A stretch of DNA of 64,000 nt from Blasia pusilla (lineage: Eukaryota > Marchantiophyta > Marchantiopsida > Blasiales), in NCBI GenBank assembly GCA_050084515.1, contig CM114273.1, forward strand, positions 16,244,001 to 16,308,000, given 5' to 3'. A program made the position numbers and the translations under genes. The notes beneath the pieces are model-generated. The model was not told the origin of the DNA, searched no databases, and worked only from the letters and a program-made list of their open reading frames with translations. Shown one piece after another: positions 57,560 through 64,000 of the stretch; within the stretch, counting starts at the first letter, position 1, and every line of letters starts with the position of its first letter.

Positions 57560-58510
57560 TCCACATGTGCCTTGGGATTTGAGACCCATACCAATATCAC
57601 GAGCTATGATTCCCAAGCTGATTGAGTTATTGAAGGAGAAGATGCAGATGGATATCGTAGAGCCATCTATGGGACCTTACTCGAGTCAATAGTTCACTGT
57701 GCCGAAGAAATCAGAAGCTTTCCGGTTCATTCAAGATATGCAACCGGAAAATAAGGTAACTATTCAAAATATGGGAGCGGGGCCTAGAATAGATGAAGTT
57801 GCAAAAGCTTTTGCAGCCCGTGTTATCTATTTGATAGGAGATTTGCACTCATGATATGATCAATTCCAATTGGCTATGGAGAGTAGAGATATAACCACTA
57901 TGTGCACTCCACTTGGGCTTGTAAGAATATGCACATTATCTCAAGGAGCAACAAATTCTGTCGCTCACATGCATTGTGCAATGAATAAGATCTTGAGAGA
58001 GTTCATTCCTGAGAAAACTATTCCTTTTGTAGATGATAGTCTTATAAAGGGATGTGCAATAGAAGATAGAATTGAGAGGGTTGTGAAAGATGGGTGTAGA
58101 AAGTTTGTGTCTGATCATATTCGTGATGTGGATATAATCCTAACGAGACTAGAAGAGGTCAATCTTACTCTTTCTGGAGAAAAGTGTAGCCTTGGGGTTC
58201 CTTAGATTATGGTAGTGGGTCATCTTTGTCGAGAGTTTGGCCGAAAACCAAATCCAACAAAAGTTGATGTCATCGGGAGGATACTAGAATGCAAAAACGT
58301 CATCGAAGTGAGAAGGTTTTTAGGAGCTTGTGTGTTTTATCAGATGTGGATTCCTCATTTTGGCCACATATCTGATCCTTTGTATGAGCTTTTGAGAAAG
58401 AAGAAGAAGTTCACTTGGGAGAAGAAGCAAAGAGCACCAATGATGCAATTGAAGGAGACATTGAAGTCACCACCGGTTCTACGACAAGTGAGCTACGAAT
58501 GCGGAAGACC
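57560..58510 (+). pseudogene. Gypsy reverse transcriptase, truncated in the connection region
   Basis: RT begins near 57580 (IPKLIELLKEKM in another frame, FTVPKKSEAFRFIQDMQ at about 57690). It continues with LIGDLHS, TMCTPLGLVR, GATNSVAHMHCAMNKI and the polymerase motif FVDD at 58026-58037, a variant of YxDD. After a stop at 58203 it resumes at 58209 with GHLCREFGRKPNPTKVDVIG and FLGACVFYQMWIPHF. The protein is lost after YECGRPIIIT at about 58520, where GC-rich repeat sequence begins. Confidence 0.85.
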
Positions 58511-58742
58511 TATTATTATCACCTGCCCGCCCGCCTCGAGTTTGTGCCCAGTCAATCTTGAGCCTGCGCCCAATCAACCCAGAGCCCGCGTCCCCCCCTG
58601 CCTAGAGCATGCTTCTGCCCACTCAGAGCCTACGCTTGCCCGCCACGAGCCCGCCCTGCAAGCCACGCAATGGGTGCGGGCTCCAATGCGGGCTCGAAGG
58701 CGGGCTTGGGTGCGTGCTGGGCATGTCCGTTTCCGTGCAACC
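58511..58742 (+). repeat. GC-rich repeat block ending in a MITE-type terminus
   Basis: Dense GCCCGC/GCGGGC motifs, then GGGCATGTCCGTTTCCGTGC and AACC, the right-end motif of the MITE family. It truncates the gypsy RT. The block resembles 2590-2790, 60380-60740 and 61330-61376. Confidence 0.6.
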
Positions 58743-58984
58743 TAATCAGAATATCTATGCCTCATATACCATATGCGGCTAGGTCCCTATTTGACCCTCC
58801 CTATTTCCAGTCCACTTTATTAAAATATGCCTATAAGAAAATGCCCTTCAATAACTTTATGGTAACTTTTTCCCCAATTTGACCCTCCCTTTCTTAATTA
58901 AATTTTTTTAATAATCCAAAAAACCATGTGAAGCACAAGTTATTAACATCTATTACAAAAATTACGGATCTTTACAATTGGGCA

Positions 58985-59525
58985 CTCTCCAAATTCCGAC
59001 CCAAACATTTAATTAAAAATGGAAGACCACAAAAATGATTTTGGATTTTTAGTTACATCTTGGAGTAAGAAATAGCAAATCAGAGCCCTCCAAGTTTGAG
59101 ATTACATTACCAGAACCAAGCCTACCGAGTTTCATTCCAATCCAATGGTGGAAACAAATCTTGGCCCAAAATGAAGGAGAATAGTGAAAAGGAGCTAAGT
59201 GAGCCCTCTTCTTCCACTATCTCCTTCCTTTCTTGGCCTAGATTTTGAGTCACAAGCTAAAAAATCATGAAACTTTGTGACACGATGTCCCCATGCTTTT
59301 GCGAGGCATGGAGAAAAACTAATTCTCCAAATGGTCACCTACAAATTGAATTAAAAACGGAAGACCAAAAATGTGATCTTGGATTTGTAATTACAGCGTG
59401 GAGCCAATATTAGAAAATCGAAATAGTCCGCGTGGGAGATTACATTACCAGGACCAAGCCCCCAAAGTTCCACTCCAATCCAATGGTGGAAACAAATTTT
59501 GGGTGGAGATTAAGGAGAAAAGTAA
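58985..59525 (+). repeat. Diverged tandem duplication, about 338-bp unit
   Basis: The segment at about 58985-59185 (CTCCAAA, GGAAGACCA, GAGATTACATTACCAG, TCCAATCCAATGGTGG, AAACAAAT) is repeated at about 59322-59525. No coding capacity. Confidence 0.8.
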
Positions 59526-59713
59526 AATAATCCATGTAAATTCCCATAAATGATCCTAAATAGAAAAACATTCCCTTGAAATCAAGTAAAGAAGTGGATC
59601 AACAAAAGCAAGCCCACAATATACTAATATGAATATTTTTATACTCTTTTATTGATATTTTATGTGGAATTGCATAGCGCCTTGCAACTTTCGACTTTAT
59701 TATCAATTTCTTT

Positions 59714-59727
59714 GGGGGGGGGGGGGG
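59714..59727 (+). repeat. G14 homopolymer
   Basis: Fourteen G in a row, followed by TTTTTTAACCCCC. Its length may be uncertain in sequencing. Confidence 0.9.
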
Positions 59728-60002
59728 TTTTTTAACCCCCTTTCGACCAAATTCTGAACTTTTTTCCCCATTTTTGGAGAGCGTTTCTTACATCGACTTC
59801 ATATTTTCTAATTTCCCCCTCCCTTGAGTTAGTTCAATGAAATTCAAAAAAAAAAACCTTAAGTTTGACGTACGTTGTTGTTAACTTTTCCTTCTGATGA
59901 CATCCCCTAGCTCACATGTCCTTCCCACATCTAGCATGTGCCCCTCTCACGTCTGGCTCGCACGCCTCCTACGTAGGCCAGATAAGGGCATGTATAGCCA
60001 AC

Positions 60003-60317
60003 ACGGACACACAAGATTGCATGTGGAGAGATTCCGTGTCCATACACATGTCCATGTCTGTGGACTTATGTCCGTCCTATGGAAGGACTTGTCCATATGG
60101 GCCCCACATTTCCCTTCTTTCTGCTTCCCCTTACTTGCCTTCATGTTCAATACTCCCCCATTTCTTCCTCCCTCCACCTCCATTCCCGCCTCCCTCATTG
60201 CCCCACTCATCCTTGCCTTGCCTTCCATCATGGACTATAAGTGTGGCTCCTACCTCTTAGCACTCATGTCCGTCATTAGGAAGGACTTGTCTATTTTTGT
60301 GCAACCATGCAGACACA
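60003..60317 (+). mobile_element. Mutator-like MITE, copy 2
   Basis: Element 60012-60308 (297 bp). It begins CAAGATTGCATG and ends GTGCAACCAT. It contains CCATGTCTGTGGACTTATG, TCCGTCCTATGGAAGGACTT, a CT-rich centre and AGGAAGGACTTGTC near the right end. Flanking 9-mers ACGGACACA and GCAGACACA agree at 7 of 9 positions. No coding capacity. Confidence 0.8.
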
Positions 60318-60770
60318 AAAATTGTCCAATTTTTTTTAATTTTTTGAGAAAAAAGAAAAATAAGTGTGGCCCATGCGGGTTGGATGCAGGCTGAACGCGG
60401 GCCCGAAGCGGGCCAAGATCACGTGAAGGATGTGGGCTGGGTTGAGTGCATTATCTATATTTTTTTACCGCACTCGGCCCCGTGGGTTGAAGCCCATGTA
60501 GGGCCAGCACAAGCGGGGCTTAGCGGCAGGCTGTGTGCAAGCCTTGCGCGGGCTTGAGCCTGCCCAATGGGATCCCAGCCGCCCTATGGGCCTAGCTATG
60601 AGCTACGTGCGGGCCATAAAAGGATTGCTGGATCAGCTAGCCTAGATCTACGCAACGAGCTCGGGAGGCTTAGGGGTCACCTCAGATGTGGGTTGTGGAT
60701 AGCCGTGCGGCTTGTCCGAAATTGTGTGCTTTCGTGTAACATTGCGCTTCGGGCTCGTGTCTAGTACATT
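60318..60770 (+). repeat. GC-rich repeat block
   Basis: Many GCGGGC, GGGCCC and GGGCT motifs like those at 2.6, 58.5 and 61.7-62.3 kb. Open frames here are products of composition, not genes. Confidence 0.5.
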
Positions 60771-61228
60771 GAACTCAACTTATAGGGATGGATGAACTTT
60801 CTGGTCGAGTAGATCTTGGGATAATTTCTTCAAGAACACTAGGAATCTGGCTGATAAGACGTGGAGTAGGGCTGCTCTTGATAGGTGATTGAGATGTCAG
60901 CGATTTTGTACATATTCTTGATCTTGGAATCTTGTCTTTAGCACTCGATGTAGTAGCCACGGTTGTTAGTCCCAATGACACTTTATTCCATTCCATATTC
61001 ATCTCTTGTTGTTCAAACAACAACAAATGCTTCAATTGTTGATATTTTTATGTAGTTAGACCTCCTTTCCTCCCAAACATATTTCATCCATGGATCATAT
61101 GAATACGAGGGGATCTTAAATTTTTTCCATCCTGTGCCCTTTGTCCAATCAAAGTGTGAAATTTCAAGTCCTCCGCCATGTTCCAAGGTATTTTTTTCAA
61201 CTCTACAAACGTGATTAGAGGGCCCATC
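60771..61228. other. No recognisable gene
   Basis: Minus-strand frames at 60775-61035 and 61013-61324 have no recognised domain. Confidence 0.3.
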
Positions 61229-61377
61229 CAAGGTTGCACAAAAATAGACAAGTCCAAATATGTCAAATCGGGCCCCAGCCTGCATGTTTTTTATGCTCAA
61301 GTTTCCCGCGTGACCTCCAGCCACAAGGATAAGTGCGGGCCAAGGAACGTCAGGAGTGCAGGTTGTAGGCCCGAAAT
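61229..61377 (+). repeat. Partial TIR element with GC-rich interior
   Basis: Starts CAAGGTTGCACAAAAATAG and ACAAGTCC, the right-end sequence of the MITEs in inverted orientation, then GGGCCC/GCGGGC motifs. MITE copy 3 is inserted at its downstream side. Confidence 0.6.
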
Positions 61378-61709
61378 GGGCTTGACCAAGGTTTCATATG
61401 GACAAAGTCCGTGTTTGCGGACATGTCCGTGTACGTGGATTTACATCTGTCCTATAGAAGGAATTTTCCATGTGGGCCCCATCTCCCCCTTCTTTCTCAT
61501 TCCCCTCACTTGCCTTTGTGATCCAAAGTTTCTTGTTTCTTCATCCTCCTCCCACCTTCACTTCCCCCCCTCCCTTGATTGCCTTGCCCACTCTTGCCTT
61601 GCTTTCCACCATAAAGTATAAGTGTAGGCCCCACTTTTTGCAATTTATATTTATGGACATGTCCAAACTTGTCCGTCCATGTTCATTTTCGTGCAACCAT
61701 GGGCTTGAC
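61378..61709 (+). mobile_element. Mutator-like MITE, copy 3, with perfect 9-bp target duplication
   Basis: Element 61387-61700 (314 bp) is flanked by GGGCTTGAC at 61378-61386 and 61701-61709. It begins CAAGGTTTCATATGG and ends TTTTCGTGCAACCAT. The order of internal motifs is as in copies 1 and 2. A 9-bp duplication is characteristic of the Mutator superfamily. No coding capacity. Confidence 0.85.
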
Positions 61710-62035
61710 GCGGGTTGGGTGCAGGCTTCACAAGGGCTTCCTACAACTTGGTATGAGCTAGTTACGGGCCTGCGTGGGATAGGAGCATCTAGTTGCTCGG
61801 CGCGATGGGCTGGGAGTGGGCCAGTGTAGAGAGGGTGCAAGCCTAGGCTTGGAAGATGGGCAGCTACGGGGGAGAAGACGCTTAGCCACGGGACATGTTG
61901 GTTTGCTGTGGGCCATGTAGACTAGATGCCGACCTAGACTCAAGACATACTAGAAGGATGTGGGGCTCAAGGTTGGGTTCGGACTTATACACAAACATCG
62001 TTGGGGCTTAAACGCGGGTCATCTGTAGTAGGCAC

Positions 62036-62105
62036 GGTTGCACATAGATAAAGTGTGTGTCCGCGGACTTATGTCCGTCCCTAGGACAAACATGTCCCAC
62101 TGGGC
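62036..62105 (+). repeat. Truncated left end of the MITE family
   Basis: GGTTGCACATAGATAAAG, then GTGTCCGCGGACTTATGTCC and GTCC...GGACAAACATGTCC match the left end of copy 1. GC-rich block sequence surrounds it. Confidence 0.6.
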
Positions 62106-63010
62106 CTAGGTAGCCATGCTTTGCATCCAAGCCCACACTAGTTTTGTGGCCTATGCGTAGTCCACACCAGCCCCTAGTAAGCTTGTAGCTAGGCCCACAT
62201 GGCGGGCGCTAGTGCGGAATTGCTACAAGCTTGAAGGCTTCGCACGAGCTACAACATGGATGTGGGCTCGGCCAACCTAGGTCTACGCTAGGGGCTAGGT
62301 GGGGTCATGTAGAGGTTGTTATGCCTTGTTAGCTAAACACTTAAATAATGAGCTTCAAAGTTCAAACTTGTCTCTCCTTGTTGGCCACGTTCCTCACTAA
62401 CCCCACTTCCTCGATGTACTTGTGTACACAACATAACCCTAACCTTCTATGACATAATAAGAGCCGTTGTCCTATATTGGGTCAAGGATAATAAGCTCCT
62501 AAATATAAATACTTAGTCTAGACTCTAGACTTATATGATGTCCTATGATTCTAAAAGAGTGGATGGCCTATCCACTTAAATTATCCTAGTCCCCAATAGG
62601 TACCCCCTACACCTCCATGTATCAAGGTTGGATTATTTTGGATACGTCACATTGACATTATGTGTTTTACTAAAAATAGCATCATATGTTGCACAAGCAT
62701 TTAGCTTTATTCTCACTAGTATTTTCATTGTATGAGAGACATTGTGTAGTATTGGTGGACTTTAAAAAATCCCCTCAAATCACTTGATGCCATTGCCAAA
62801 TCTAGCCTAGGACAACAAAATAAAAAATAATTGAAGTTTCATGATGAAATCTACCCAATTGAATTAGTAAATAGTAATTTGTTTTGAAATAATCTCCATT
62901 AACTTACACTCCCACAATTTTTGGTAATAATTTTAATGGTTATCATCTATATTATCTTAATAGTATAGATGATGGAACTTACCTTACATGCCCTTATACC
63001 TTAGCCACCC
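62106..63010. other. GC-rich repeats then AT-rich intergenic sequence
   Basis: 62106-62300 belongs to the GC-rich repeat type. 62300-63010 is AT-rich without genes. At 62946-62969 two Helitron-like 5' ends face each other in a near-palindrome (TCTATATTATC and, on the minus strand, TCTATACTATTAAG). Confidence 0.4.
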
Positions 63011-63013
63011 TAA

Positions 63014-63177
63014 TCTATATAATTATTGGAGAGGGTCCTCTTGATTTGCAAACACCTCTTCCCTTGACATGTGGCAACCGAACAATAAGAAAAACAAATT
63101 TCCCCATCTACTAATAATAAGAAAAAAAATTTACCCACAATATGATTAATCCTATGCATGACAAGACTGTCCACTAG
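63014..63177 (+). mobile_element. Possible mini-Helitron or Helitron 5' end
   Basis: TCTATATAATTATTGGAGAG follows a host A. A possible end CTAG followed by T lies at 63174-63177, giving a length (164 bp) like the other mini-Helitrons, but no clean terminal stem precedes it. GATTTGCAAACACC, CTTGACA resembles the sequence on the minus strand at 5325-5380. Confidence 0.35.
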
Positions 63178-63378
63178 TACCTTCATAGGGGTGTACCATC
63201 ATTCTTACAATACACTGCATACGTGGAAGTCATAGTATGGAAAGTTGGCGTTCAAAGATAGGCGGAAACAATTTGCAGCCTTATAAAATGTGGAGTCATC
63301 GTTCTCTTATGGAGATTTTTTGAGTCCTTTTTTAATCGTACGTGATAGGGGTTCTCGACATTGAGTATACTATGACAA

Positions 63379-64000
63379 CTAGTAAGAATGGCCGTTCCAT
63401 GCACCGCCATCAAGTTTCATAATGATAAAGAATATTGCATATAGAAAAAATGAAGAGGAAGAAAATCTTAGCTTTTATGAATGTAACACTTCAGAATATA
63501 CAACATTTCTAGTATAAACACCATCTTTTTTTGGTGGATTTTGACTATCAATCATATGGATTGACTTGCTAGAACCTACTCTAAATAAGGCAACATATAA
63601 TTTTCCGTGAGAAAATACATGATTTGGTAGTAAATACCAACTCTCTCTAACGTTTGATCTTGAGACTTATTAATCGTCATTGCAAAGGCTGATTGTATAG
63701 GAACTTGAAATCTTCGTAAATCAAAAGGTAACCCTGAATCAGATGCAATCAATGGAATGCGTCGAATATACACTCAAGCTCCAATATTTTTTCTTGTCAT
63801 AATTACAACATCTATAATATGTTGACTAAATCCAACAATCACCAAGCGAGTCTTGTTTGCTTGTCCCTTTGCTCCATTCATATTCTGTAATAGCAAAATT
63901 GGAGCTCCAATGGCAAACAGCTCATTGCTATATTCACGATATATTTCAATTATGATGAGGAGAAAGAGTATCAACATCAAATCTCCAAGTTCATTAATAT
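63379..64000 (-). mobile_element. Helitron, 3' part, continuing beyond the window
   Basis: The minus strand carries a helicase C-terminus (63490-63980), then a short 3' region with the imperfect stem GGC-GT/AC-GCC and the end CTAG at 63379, followed by host T. This is the normal order at a Helitron 3' end. The 5' part with Rep and the rest of the helicase must lie beyond 64000. Confidence 0.85.
63490..63980 (-). pseudogene. Helitron Pif1-like helicase, C-terminal part
   Basis: The minus strand reads GAPILLLQNMNGAKGQANKT, RLVIVGFSQHII, VYIRRIPLIASDSGLPFDL and FAMTINKSQDQTLERVG. These are the conserved final motifs of the SF1 helicase in plant Helitrons (FAMTINKSQGQ). A TGA interrupts between GA and VYIRR at about 63774-63776. 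The last motif VFSHGKLYVALFRVGSSK is in another frame, so there is a frameshift near 63625. The helicase is not functional in this copy. Confidence 0.9.

Larger units (their letters stand above)
53576..58510 (+). mobile_element. Ty3/gypsy element, 3'-truncated (second family)
   Basis: LTR 53576-54438, a TGGTGC primer-site-like start at 54441, gag, protease, reverse transcriptase and the start of the connection/RNase H region follow in normal order. Homology ends abruptly near 58510 in a GC-rich repeat, so RNase H, integrase and the 3' LTR are missing. Many stops and frameshifts are present. The RT motifs (LGLVR...LSQGATNSV, PFVDDSLIKG) belong to a gypsy lineage distinct from the PHD element. 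An inverted LTR of this family lies at 39237-40474. Confidence 0.85.

Noticed and set aside
59714-59727. G14 tract as a regulatory G-quadruplex
   Set aside because: A single homopolymer in intergenic repeat sequence. Its length may be a sequencing artefact.
1-64000. tRNA genes, rRNA, CRISPR arrays, viral genomes
   Set aside because: No cloverleaf-type A/B boxes, rRNA segments, spacer arrays or non-retrotransposon viral genes were recognised by eye. A tRNAscan or Infernal run would be needed to exclude small RNAs.

Overview
The window looks like nuclear DNA of a land plant. Signs are a U2 snRNA gene, plant-type Ty1/copia, Ty3/gypsy, CACTA, Mutator-like and Helitron transposons, a copy of the plant telomere unit in tandem, and very low gene density. 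The U2 sequence differs from the angiosperm consensus outside its conserved 5' part, and one gypsy family carries a PHD finger. Both make me lean toward a non-angiosperm such as a bryophyte or lycophyte, but the window alone cannot prove that. No prokaryotic features, CRISPR arrays or tRNA genes were seen.

Layout. 1-9.4 kb is gene-poor, with a relict gypsy LTR, three complete mini-Helitrons and short tandem repeats. 9.4-20 kb is the most gene-like part. It holds an intronless PI-PLC X-domain gene (10501-11448, +), a possible multi-exon gene of unknown function on the minus strand (about 12.4-15.2 kb), and a U2 snRNA gene (minus, start at 19263). 20.0-25.0 kb is an almost complete copia element (minus) with LTRs, primer-binding site, polypurine tract, 5-bp target duplication and only three in-frame stops. 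25-31 kb has a boron-transporter-like fragment, several perfect short-loop hairpins and an AT-rich desert.

31.5-38.7 kb is a mosaic. A 5'-truncated gypsy pol ends in a PHD finger and is followed by its LTR, a second abutting LTR fragment, an inverted integrase fragment, a hairpin, a decayed copia pol and an inverted LTR of the same gypsy family. 38.7-49.8 kb holds an inverted LTR of a second gypsy family that contains a conserved open reading frame. It also holds a decayed CACTA element with a DUF4216-type transposase end, a chromodomain-like ORF and an inverted duplication. 52.3-62.1 kb holds the second gypsy element (LTR, gag, protease, RT, truncated) and three copies of a Mutator-like MITE with 9-bp target duplications. 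The window ends inside a Helitron whose helicase C-terminus and 3' terminus are visible (minus, 63379 onward).

Only the PI-PLC gene and the U2 gene look like intact host genes. Most of the rest is transposon sequence in different stages of decay. The unusual points are the chromatin-reader modules on two unrelated transposons, an ORF inside an LTR, and a cluster of perfect hairpins, one of them exactly at a rearrangement junction and another with a template-switch signature.
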